Assembly (NCBI GenBank): GCA_030044775.1
Contig: JASICF010000638.1
Coordinates: 1-13,819, forward strand
Reading direction: 5' to 3'
Length of the DNA: 13,819 nt
From: Candidatus Sulfotelmatobacter sp.
Lineage (GTDB): Bacteria; Acidobacteriota; Terriglobia; Terriglobales; Acidobacteriaceae
Position 1 is the first letter of the stretch. Each line of letters begins with the position of its first letter. Of this stretch, positions 7,401 to 13,819 are shown in pieces. The notes under the pieces were generated by a model, which worked only from the letters and a program-made list of their open reading frames with translations, searched no databases and was not told where the DNA came from. The position numbers and the translations under genes were made by a program.

Positions 7401-8201
7401 CTAACTCTTGATCTTGGTGGAAGCGGCCCCGATAATCTGGCGACTCTTTCTTTCCTGCACGAAGACGGTCACGTGAACGTTGTCCCGGTTCCAGTGAGAG
7501 TTGAACTTCACCACCGGATCCCCAGTGTAGGAAAACTGAGCACTTTTATCGGACGCAGTTCCAATCTTGTGCAATGAGCGCAGAGTCGCGACGTGCTTCA
7601 GTTCGCGTCCGGCATTTTCTCCGTGGCTTACCGACGAGTGGAGCCCATCTTCCGTTACCGCCAACCAGACCTCTGCGGTATCGCCGCTACTGTCGCCGGA
7701 CAGCTTTCCGACTGACACGTGAAAGCGTTCATTTTTGGTGTCCTCATTCGCGGGCGCAATCGAAACCTCGGTCTTTTCCGCACGCACTGCTTCCGAGATT
7801 TCGACAAAGGCCTCCCGGGGGTCGCTGCCCAGGAACTGATAGCGTCCGTCGACAACAAGTTCCGGAGTGTAGGGGTCTTTCTTGATCAAGAGGGTATAAG
7901 TCTGTTGCCGCTCGGTCCACTCGGGAGAAGAATATGGGTCGAACCAACCATCATGGTTCCAATAATCCACGTGTTCTTCCAGGCCGATAATTTCCGCCCC
8001 CTGAACCGGCTGGTCGGCCTCCAGTTTTTGCAAAACAACGTCTGCCGGCGGACACGACGAACAGCCCTCCGATGTAAACAGCTCGACGATGACGGGTTTG
8101 GACTGCGAGTTGGGCCCCGGTACCTGTGCCGCGGCGCGGCAAACGAACACCGGAGCGATCAACAGGATCAAGGTCAAAACTGGAAGTCGAAAATCTCTCA
8201 T
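7401..8201 (-). CDS. Exported DUF1223 family protein (thioredoxin-like)
   Basis: A 266-residue protein with a signal peptide (hydrophobic core about 6-20, likely cleavage around AAA-Q at 25-26). Its start, VIVELFTSEGCSSCPPAD (about 37-54), with a CxxC pair at Cys47 and Cys50, is the hallmark of DUF1223 (COG5429), a secreted family with a thioredoxin-like fold and no settled function. Further family features are HVDYWNHDGW at 77-86 and YTPELVVDGR at 111-120, whose Pro113 sits where a thioredoxin cis-proline would be. The C-terminal half is beta-rich. The ATG is preceded by GGAGGT (8210-8215) with an 8-base gap. It lies 48 bases downstream of the aminotransferase on the same strand, so the two are probably co-transcribed. 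A redox role is suggested by the motif but not shown. Family assignment is strong. Confidence 0.88.
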   Translation of the reverse strand: MRDFRLPVLTLILLIAPVFVCRAAAQVPGPNSQSKPVIVELFTSEGCSSCPPADVVLQKLEADQPVQGAEIIGLEEHVDYWNHDGWFDPYSSPEWTERQQTYTLLIKKDPYTPELVVDGRYQFLGSDPREAFVEISEAVRAEKTEVSIAPANEDTKNERFHVSVGKLSGDSSGDTAEVWLAVTEDGLHSSVSHGENAGRELKHVATLRSLHKIGTASDKSAQFSYTGDPVVKFNSHWNRDNVHVTVFVQERKSRQIIGAASTKIKS

Positions 8202-8249
8202 TGTGCTTTACCTCCAACGGCGATGCGGCGCGCGGCTGTCGAGACCTGA

Positions 8250-9425
8250 CTAGCAATAAAAATCCGCGATGCTCGTTACCACCCAGCGCTGCTCTTCTTC
8301 CTTGAGTTCGGGAAACATCGGCAAAGCGAGCACTTCTCTTGCGGCTCGTTCCGCCTCGGGGAGATCGCCTTGGCGGTAGCCGAGATAAACGAAACAAGGT
8401 TGCAGGTGTAGCGGCACCGGATAATAAATCTCTGTTCCAATTTTGCGCGCAGAGAGAAACTTGCGCAACTCGTCGCGACGGTACGCGCGAATCACGTATT
8501 GATGGAAAACGTGGTGCGCCGGCGGGAGGGTGAAGGGCAGCTGAATCGGAGCTGTGCTTTCGAATCCGCTTTCCGCGGTTAGCCCGGATTCTGCGAATAA
8601 CCGGTCATAGAACAGAGCTCGATCGCGTCGTGCCCGATTCCAGTCTTCGATGTGTTTCAGCTTCACGCGCAGCACCGCCGCCTGCATCGCGTCGAGGCGG
8701 CTGTTCCAGCCAAACTCTTCGTGGAGGTAGCGGCGCGGGCTGCCGTGATTGCGCAACCGGCGCAAGTGGTTAGCCAGATCTGGATCATTTGTCGTAATCA
8801 GCCCGGCCTCGCCATATGCGCTGAGATTTTTCGTGGGATAGAAACTGAACGCGGCTGCTGACCCCATCGATCCTGCCGGGCGCATTCTCTTTGGCGTTGT
8901 CTGCCAGCTTGCGCCAATGGCTTGTGCTGCGTCCTCGATCACCTGCAAATGAAATTCATCAGCCAGGTCCTGAAAGGAATCCATGTCGGCGCATTGGCCA
9001 TAGAGATGCACGGGAAGCAAGGCCCTGAGTTTATTGTTCGGGGCGGCGCGCAGAAATGCCGCGACCTTTGCCGCATCGAGATTAAACGTGCGCGGATCGA
9101 TATCGGCAAAAACGGGGCGAGCGCCGATTCGTGCAATAGAACTGGCCGAAGCGAAAAAGCTGAACGGTGTGGTCAGCACCTGATCGCCGGGCTGTACTCC
9201 GATCGCGGCCAGAGCAAGCCACAAAGCGTCGGTGCCCGAGGCACATCCAACGGCATCCTGGACGCCGCAATACGCAGCCAATTCGCGCTCCAGCGTCTCG
9301 ACTTCTGCCCCGAGAATGTACTGCTGCGAAGCGCACACTCGCCCCACCGCCTCGAGCACTTCGGCTGCGATGGAATCGTATTGCCGCCGCAGGTCGAGCA
9401 TGGGGACCGAAACAGGTGCATGCAA
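8250..9425 (-). CDS. DegT/DnrJ/EryC1/StrS family PLP-dependent aminotransferase
   Basis: A fold-type I PLP enzyme of the sugar-aminotransferase family, members of which transfer an amino group to nucleotide-linked keto-sugars for surface glycans or glycosylated metabolites. About 391 residues from the TTG at 9425. Visible motifs: MLDLRRQY near 9-16, ASGTDAL at 62-68 (cofactor phosphate), VIEDAAQAIGA at 162-172 with the PLP-ring Asp165, and SFYPTKNL at 194-201 with Lys199 as the Schiff-base lysine. HVFHQYV (305-311) and the GTEIYYPVPLHLQP segment (330-343) match the substrate-side C-terminal domain. The frame is open to 9593, but an extended -10 promoter at 9490-9498 puts transcription inside that extension. 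TTG 9425 has AAAAGG 8 bases upstream; ATG 9401 and GTG 9443 are alternatives. The exact sugar cannot be read, and no other glycan genes are nearby. Confidence 0.9.
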   Translation of the reverse strand: MHAPVSVPMLDLRRQYDSIAAEVLEAVGRVCASQQYILGAEVETLERELAAYCGVQDAVGCASGTDALWLALAAIGVQPGDQVLTTPFSFFASASSIARIGARPVFADIDPRTFNLDAAKVAAFLRAAPNNKLRALLPVHLYGQCADMDSFQDLADEFHLQVIEDAAQAIGASWQTTPKRMRPAGSMGSAAAFSFYPTKNLSAYGEAGLITTNDPDLANHLRRLRNHGSPRRYLHEEFGWNSRLDAMQAAVLRVKLKHIEDWNRARRDRALFYDRLFAESGLTAESGFESTAPIQLPFTLPPAHHVFHQYVIRAYRRDELRKFLSARKIGTEIYYPVPLHLQPCFVYLGYRQGDLPEAERAAREVLALPMFPELKEEEQRWVVTSIADFYC

Positions 9426-9489
9426 TCGGAATGCCTTTTCCACCGTCCGAGACTTGCCGATTTTGGTAGATGCGGTCACTGAAAGCGCG

Positions 9490-9498
9490 ATTGTAGCA
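9490..9498 (-). promoter_or_regulatory. Extended -10 promoter for the aminotransferase-DUF1223 unit
   Basis: On the minus strand TGCTACAAT occurs: a TACAAT -10 box (five of six consensus bases) with an upstream TG at the extended -10 position. No good -35 is seen, which is common for extended -10 promoters. The predicted transcription start near 9483 leaves a leader of roughly 40-80 bases, depending on the start codon, and argues against initiation at 9593. Confidence 0.45.
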
Positions 9499-9593
9499 GG
9501 AGTGCGAAACGCCCGCGTATTCGTGGTCGTTACGCCAGTGCGGGGAGAGGCTTGCCAGTAGCCAATTTTTCGGGAATCGCACGGATCTGGCAA

Positions 9594-9845
9594 AACAAAA
9601 CTATTTCATAAAGTTTTTGTCTTCCTCCAGAAGTTTCCAAAAAGCATAGCCACATTCTGCTTCGAGTAGCCTTCTCCGCTCTTCGCATGCGCAAGTTGTT
9701 GATCCGGTAATGGGAGCCAATTTGATTCTCTCTGGTCTCTCACTTGCTCTCTGCATTTGGCAAGGCGCGCGAGATCAACACAGCGCGTTTGTGTGAGTGT
9801 TCGTGTGCTCATTTGCTTTGACTAACGAACCTGAGCAAGCCGAAT
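9594..9845. promoter_or_regulatory. Upstream region of the TonB-dependent receptor gene
   Basis: This gap between the divergent aminotransferase and receptor genes should hold the receptor promoter. I see no strong sigma70 pair on the plus strand. The part at 9775-9812 is rich in GTGT/ACAC and includes ACACA-(7)-TGTGT, which could be an operator or a leader structure. A 68-codon frame on the minus strand (9606-9812) is open but lacks a ribosome binding site and recognisable domains. Confidence 0.35.
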
Positions 9846-9847
9846 GG

Positions 9848-9853
9848 GGAGGG
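9848..9853 (+). promoter_or_regulatory. Ribosome binding site that sets the receptor start
   Basis: GGAGGG is followed by a 6-base spacer and the ATG at 9860. The frame is open back to a GTG at 9797, but that alternative has no ribosome binding site and would put 21 residues in front of the signal peptide. Confidence 0.75.
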
Positions 9854-9859
9854 ATCACA

Positions 9860-12800
9860 ATGCAGCTGACTAAACATCAAACAGTGGTTCGAAACAGACG
9901 GGACGCCGCGCGACCGGCTTGTTATTACTGTTTCGTTCTCGTCGCCCTCATCGCGCTTTTAGCATCATCAGCCATCGCGCAGGTGGTTACCGGATCGGTC
10001 AGCGGGACCGTGCAGGATGCCTCAGGCGCAGTCGTGCCGGGCGCCACAGTCGTGCTGACAAATGTGAATACCGGAGCAGTCGCAAACGCAACAACTTCCC
10101 AGATAGGCACGTTCCGATTCGCGCTCCTTCAGGTGGGTCGTTATAACATAGAGATAAGCAGATCTGGATTCAAGAAGCTAAAAGAATCGGGAGTAGCGGT
10201 CAATGCCAACATCGAAACCACGATGGGAGCGCTGATCCTGCAGGTGGGCGAGACCACCGAAGCTGTCGAAGTGACGGCGGCGCCACCGCTGATCGAATCT
10301 GCTCAGGCGCAGATCAGTGAAGACATCACCGGCACCGAATTCCAAAATTTTACCGGAACCGCCGAAAACGAAGGCATGGATTTTATCGCTTTGACGTTGC
10401 CGGGTGTGGGCGCAAGCCGCGACGACAACTTCGCCAACCAAAACGGAATGGGCTTTTCTGTTGACGGCATTCGCGGACGCAACAACGACCAGCAAATCGA
10501 TGGACAAAACAACAACGACAATTCAGTCGCGGGCCCGGCGATCTTCCTGAGCGACCCTGACTTCGTCACGGAGTATCAGGCCACGACCAGCAACTTTGGT
10601 CCGGAATATGGCCGCAACTCGGGCTCAGTGATCAATATCGTCACCAAGAGTGGAACCAATCGCTGGCACGGAACTATATTCGGAAACGAAACCAATTCCG
10701 TTCTCACCAGCCTGACCAATATTGAAAAAGATCCTCCGAGCGTTGGTCCCGGATTCCTGGGCCTCACCAAACCGCCGCGTTTTAATCAGGAGTTTACCGG
10801 GGGCACCGTCGGCGGCCCGCTGCTGAAAGATAAAGTTTTCGTCTTCGGAGGCTTCGACGATCAGATTGATTCATCCAAGGCGGTCTTCTCGACTGGATTG
10901 CTCAGCCCCACACCAACTGGAGTTGGCCAGTTAGCCGGTTGCTTTCCAGGAAGTACGAGCGTGGCCGCGCTGAACACTTATGGCCCCTTCGCGGTTGGCT
11001 ATGGGTCGCCGACCATTTCGGGTGCGCCCACAACTGGATACTTCGATGGCGCGCCCGTCAACAACGCCACCGACCCTGCCACGGGAGCCGCCGCCTGCGG
11101 ATATCAGTTGGGCGGAATTCAGCGCACACTACCCAACGGTTTTCACACTTACGACTGGATCGCAAAGCTTGACGTTCACTTCACGCCCGTCGATGTGGTC
11201 AGTTTCCGGTACATATTTCAGAAGCAAGTCTTCTTCAACGATTTCACGACTACCGCCGACATCGCTTCGGGCTATCCGTTCAACGTCCCTTCGATCAGTA
11301 ACTCCGGATTGATCGACTGGACGCACACATTCAACAACCAGATGTTGAATGAACTGCGAGTCGGCTATCAGCGTTCCAACGTCGAGTTCGGTACAAACTC
11401 GGGGGGAACGGTTCCAGGCCAGCAAGCCTTGGGCACAGCTCTTACAAATGTTGCTTTCACCGAGTCGGGACTGCTGGGATTCGGTCCGCCGACAAACATG
11501 CCTCAGGGTCGAATTGTCAACTCATACCAACTGCAGGACAATTTCGAATACACCTTGGGACGTCACCAGCTCAAGTGGGGCGCCAACATCACGAATCAAC
11601 GTTCTCCGAACATTTTTTTGCCCAACTATAACGGAGCCTATTCGTTCAGCGATTGGGGTGCCTTTGCTGCGAACACTCCGACTTCAGTCAACATCACTCA
11701 GGGCGATCCGGAATTTGGTTTTCGTGAATGGGACACATTCTTCTACGCCGGAGACGACTGGAAGATAAAGAGCAACCTTACCCTGAATCTTGGTCTGACG
11801 TGGTCTTACCTCGGGCAGCCGGCGAATATCTTCCATCAGGAAACGATGAAACAACAGACCGGAGCTGATCCTTTCTGGCTCACGAGCCTTCCGATCACGG
11901 CGACGACCAGCCCGTCAGTCAATTCGGTTTACACCCTGTTCGGACCGAGCGCGGGATTTGCCTGGTCGCCGGAGTTTGGAGGCAGCGGCAAGACCGTGCT
12001 GCGTGGCGGTTACCGGCGCACCTACGATCCCGCTTACTACAATACCTTCCTGTTAAATGCGATTTCGGCGCCGGTCGTTCTGGCGCAAACGCTAACCTCC
12101 CCGTCGACAGGGCTTCCAGCTTCGCCATTTGGCCCGGCGGTTCGATCCGAGTATGCGAGCAGCCTGAAGACCGGCGTATTCGATCCGCGAAACTTTAATC
12201 GAACCGTAACTCCGAGCACGTTCCGTCCAGATTCTTATGATCAGTGGTCGTTCGGGATCCAGCGGGAGATTGTGAAGAATGCGGTGATCGAAGCTCGCTA
12301 CGTGGGCAACCGCGGCCGCAACGAGTTCCAGTCCATTAATGTGAATCCCTTCATTGGCGGCCTCGCTGCGTCGTTCCCGAATCTCGTGCCAGCTTCGGAT
12401 AAGCCGTGCTCAACTGCCGCGACTCCGAGCACCATTCCCAATGCCACCGGTCGCGTCAGTTGCGACGGAGGCGTCACGGATGAAACGGCCAACACCGGCT
12501 ACTCAAATTACAACGGCCTTCAGACAGAATTCCGCGCAACCAATCTGTTCCACCAGTTGACGCTGCGGACCAACTATACCTGGAGCAAAACTCTGGATAA
12601 CGTGAGCGAGATTTTCAGCACATTCGGCGCCGCAAACTCCATCGCCTATTCTCAAAACCCGTTGAACTATAGCTCGCAAGAGTACGGAATTTCCGGGCTG
12701 GATTACCCGAACACCTGGACGATGTCGATGGTGGAAGAGATTCCGGTAATGCGCTCGCAACGCGGAGTGCTCGGGCATATCGTCGGCGGCTGGGCGGTTT

Positions 12801-13489
12801 CTGGAACCTACATCCTCCAATCGGGCCAACCCTATACTCCGTCGCAAGAGTTCATCAACACCCTTTCCGGGGGTGTGGCCAACGATGTGAATTTTGACTT
12901 GGCCGAGATCGGGACGCTTGAGACTTCACGTCCGTTCCTGGGCAGTTTGAGCGCTCCGGTTACGCAGGTTGGAATCTATGCCGCTGACGCGTGCTCGGCA
13001 GGCGCGGGTGCGAGCACGGGTTGGAATTCCGCCGCCGTTTGCGGTGCTGCGCCGGGCACTTTGCTCAGCCTGAACGCCATGAACGCCGCCGTCGCAGTTG
13101 GTGGAACCGCTCCAGCCACGGCGGTCACGACAAATCAGGTCCGTTTCATTGCGAACGGCGCCGAAGCGGACAAGATCTACGGTACGCCGTTCGGCAATAC
13201 GGGTCGCAACATTCTGCGCGATTACCATACCGACATAGGCAATTTCACGCTCATCAAGAATTTCAAATTCTGGGAGCGGGCGAACTTGCAATGGCACATG
13301 ACCATGCTGAATGCGTTCAACCATCCAAATTATGGGAACACAATTCCTGGAATTAGTCCCTTCATAGAAGATGCGGGCACTCCTGGGGCTTTCACAACCT
13401 TCGGGGAGACCAGTGTCGTGTCGAGCGGTTCGGCCGCATGCCCGGCCGGAGTCCGCTGCATTTTCTTTGGTCTGAAAGTCAGCTACTAA
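9860..13489 (+). CDS. Oar-like TonB-dependent outer membrane receptor with N-terminal carboxypeptidase-regulatory domain
   Basis: A 1,209-residue outer membrane protein of the type expanded in Acidobacteriota. From the ATG at 9860: a signal peptide with basic n-region (RNRR at 11-14), hydrophobic core 25-36 and cleavage at AIA-Q (40-41); a carboxypeptidase-regulatory-like (Ig-type) domain at about 44-130, opening GSVSGTVQDASGAVVPGA; a plug domain at about 135-268 with FSVDGIRGRNND and GRNSGSVINIVTKSGTN; then a long beta-barrel rich in Asn, Gly and aromatics to the C-terminus. It ends IFFGLKVSY: alternating hydrophobics with a final aromatic, the outer membrane insertion signal. Such proteins import large substrates such as glycans or peptides using TonB energy; the ligand here is unknown. 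There is no TonB, ExbB/ExbD, SusD-like or hydrolase gene adjacent, so it appears to be a single-gene unit, ended by the terminator at 13525. No TonB box is clearly identifiable. Confidence 0.93.
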   Translation: MQLTKHQTVVRNRRDAARPACYYCFVLVALIALLASSAIAQVVTGSVSGTVQDASGAVVPGATVVLTNVNTGAVANATTSQIGTFRFALLQVGRYNIEISRSGFKKLKESGVAVNANIETTMGALILQVGETTEAVEVTAAPPLIESAQAQISEDITGTEFQNFTGTAENEGMDFIALTLPGVGASRDDNFANQNGMGFSVDGIRGRNNDQQIDGQNNNDNSVAGPAIFLSDPDFVTEYQATTSNFGPEYGRNSGSVINIVTKSGTNRWHGTIFGNETNSVLTSLTNIEKDPPSVGPGFLGLTKPPRFNQEFTGGTVGGPLLKDKVFVFGGFDDQIDSSKAVFSTGLLSPTPTGVGQLAGCFPGSTSVAALNTYGPFAVGYGSPTISGAPTTGYFDGAPVNNATDPATGAAACGYQLGGIQRTLPNGFHTYDWIAKLDVHFTPVDVVSFRYIFQKQVFFNDFTTTADIASGYPFNVPSISNSGLIDWTHTFNNQMLNELRVGYQRSNVEFGTNSGGTVPGQQALGTALTNVAFTESGLLGFGPPTNMPQGRIVNSYQLQDNFEYTLGRHQLKWGANITNQRSPNIFLPNYNGAYSFSDWGAFAANTPTSVNITQGDPEFGFREWDTFFYAGDDWKIKSNLTLNLGLTWSYLGQPANIFHQETMKQQTGADPFWLTSLPITATTSPSVNSVYTLFGPSAGFAWSPEFGGSGKTVLRGGYRRTYDPAYYNTFLLNAISAPVVLAQTLTSPSTGLPASPFGPAVRSEYASSLKTGVFDPRNFNRTVTPSTFRPDSYDQWSFGIQREIVKNAVIEARYVGNRGRNEFQSINVNPFIGGLAASFPNLVPASDKPCSTAATPSTIPNATGRVSCDGGVTDETANTGYSNYNGLQTEFRATNLFHQLTLRTNYTWSKTLDNVSEIFSTFGAANSIAYSQNPLNYSSQEYGISGLDYPNTWTMSMVEEIPVMRSQRGVLGHIVGGWAVSGTYILQSGQPYTPSQEFINTLSGGVANDVNFDLAEIGTLETSRPFLGSLSAPVTQVGIYAADACSAGAGASTGWNSAAVCGAAPGTLLSLNAMNAAVAVGGTAPATAVTTNQVRFIANGAEADKIYGTPFGNTGRNILRDYHTDIGNFTLIKNFKFWERANLQWHMTMLNAFNHPNYGNTIPGISPFIEDAGTPGAFTTFGETSVVSSGSAACPAGVRCIFFGLKVSY

Positions 13490-13524
13490 GGCACCGCCAA
13501 ACCTTAAGTGCGGGAATTACAAGC

Positions 13525-13554
13525 TAAGGAGCGCCTCATTCGAGGCGCTCCTTA
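13525..13554 (+). terminator. Strong intrinsic terminator after the receptor gene
   Basis: A perfect 13-bp inverted repeat (13525-13537 with 13542-13554) closes around a 4-base ATTC loop, with a GC-rich core GGAGCGCCTC. It is followed by a T-rich but interrupted tract (TCTGTCTTGTCTGTTTTGTT). It lies 36 bases after the receptor stop, the expected place for rho-independent termination. Confidence 0.85.
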
Positions 13555-13819
13555 TCTGTCTTGTCTGTTTTGTTGCGGGTACAGAAGTATTCGGATGATG
13601 CCTCAGCCTGTTACGAACACCACGCATTCATATGTAAAACCATAGAAAACCGGGGCCAAATCTTCCAATTTAAGAGATCGCTTCTCTCCGTTTCTCACAA
13701 TGCATTGAAAACAAAAGACTGTTTATCGAGAATGTTTTGGACCGAGATTTGCTCATGCAGTCTGTTCTACGTGTCAGCTACCTGTCTTTGCTCAAGGCAG
13801 AGCTTCGAGGGTGGGCTCC
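13555..13819. other. Region without a convincing gene at the right edge
   Basis: No supported gene in these 265 bases, which are more AT-rich than the coding parts. A possible promoter pair, TTGAAA (13705-13710) and GAGAAT (13728-13733) with a 17-base spacer, points to the right. An ATG at 13755 opens a frame that stays open to the edge (about 21 codons), but it lacks a ribosome binding site. This may be the leader of a gene that continues outside the window. Confidence 0.3.

Noticed and set aside
9426..9593. N-terminal extension of the aminotransferase to the TTG at 9593
   Set aside because: Adds 56 residues with no family counterpart; an extended -10 promoter (9490-9498) lies inside it, so most of it is probably untranscribed leader.
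9797..9859. Extension of the receptor to the GTG at 9797
   Set aside because: No ribosome binding site, and it would precede a normal signal peptide; GGAGGG before the ATG at 9860 fits better.
1..13819. Search for CRISPR arrays, tRNA/rRNA genes, insertion sequences, phage or toxin-antitoxin genes
   Set aside because: No regularly spaced repeats, no cloverleaf or rRNA-like sequence, no transposase, integrase or toxin motifs seen in any frame.

Overview
The window looks like chromosomal DNA from a member of the Acidobacteriota (Terriglobia/Koribacter-like soil bacteria). The main clues are a 1,209-residue Oar-like TonB-dependent receptor with an N-terminal carboxypeptidase-regulatory domain, a family greatly expanded in that phylum, and a transaldolase and phosphoglucose isomerase of the kind often fused into one protein there. 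Moderately high GC, clear AGGAGG-type ribosome binding sites and the mix of envelope genes fit this. The assignment is an inference from gene content; no rRNA or other marker gene is present.

Left block (1-4969, all on the minus strand): a central-carbon operon read tkt -> tal -> pgi. Transketolase and transaldolase form the non-oxidative pentose phosphate branch, and phosphoglucose isomerase links its fructose 6-phosphate to glucose 6-phosphate. The pgi gene runs off the left edge of the window. tal and pgi lie in the same reading frame, separated by a 57-base linker with two in-frame stops and a new ribosome binding site, so the pair looks like an unfused version of the bifunctional Tal-Pgi protein.

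Middle block (4970-9500): a 326-base divergent intergenic region, then a small predicted membrane protein (plus), a secreted DsbA/thioredoxin-like protein with a CPQC active site (minus), a divergently read SH3-domain lipoprotein (plus), and a likely two-gene minus-strand unit of a DegT/DnrJ/EryC1/StrS aminotransferase followed by a secreted DUF1223 protein with a CSSC motif. Four of these five are predicted to be envelope or exported proteins. The fifth is a PLP enzyme of the sugar-nucleotide type with no other glycan genes visible nearby.

Right block (9594-13819): a 266-base upstream region, the large TonB-dependent receptor gene (plus), a strong 13-bp intrinsic terminator hairpin, and about 265 bases with no convincing gene.

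I found no mobile element, CRISPR array, tRNA, rRNA or phage gene. The window is mostly ordinary housekeeping and envelope genes. I do not see convincing evidence of a new multi-gene system. The observations most worth checking are the in-frame tal/pgi split, the small membrane protein next to tkt, and the pair of exported thioredoxin-fold proteins flanking the SH3 lipoprotein.
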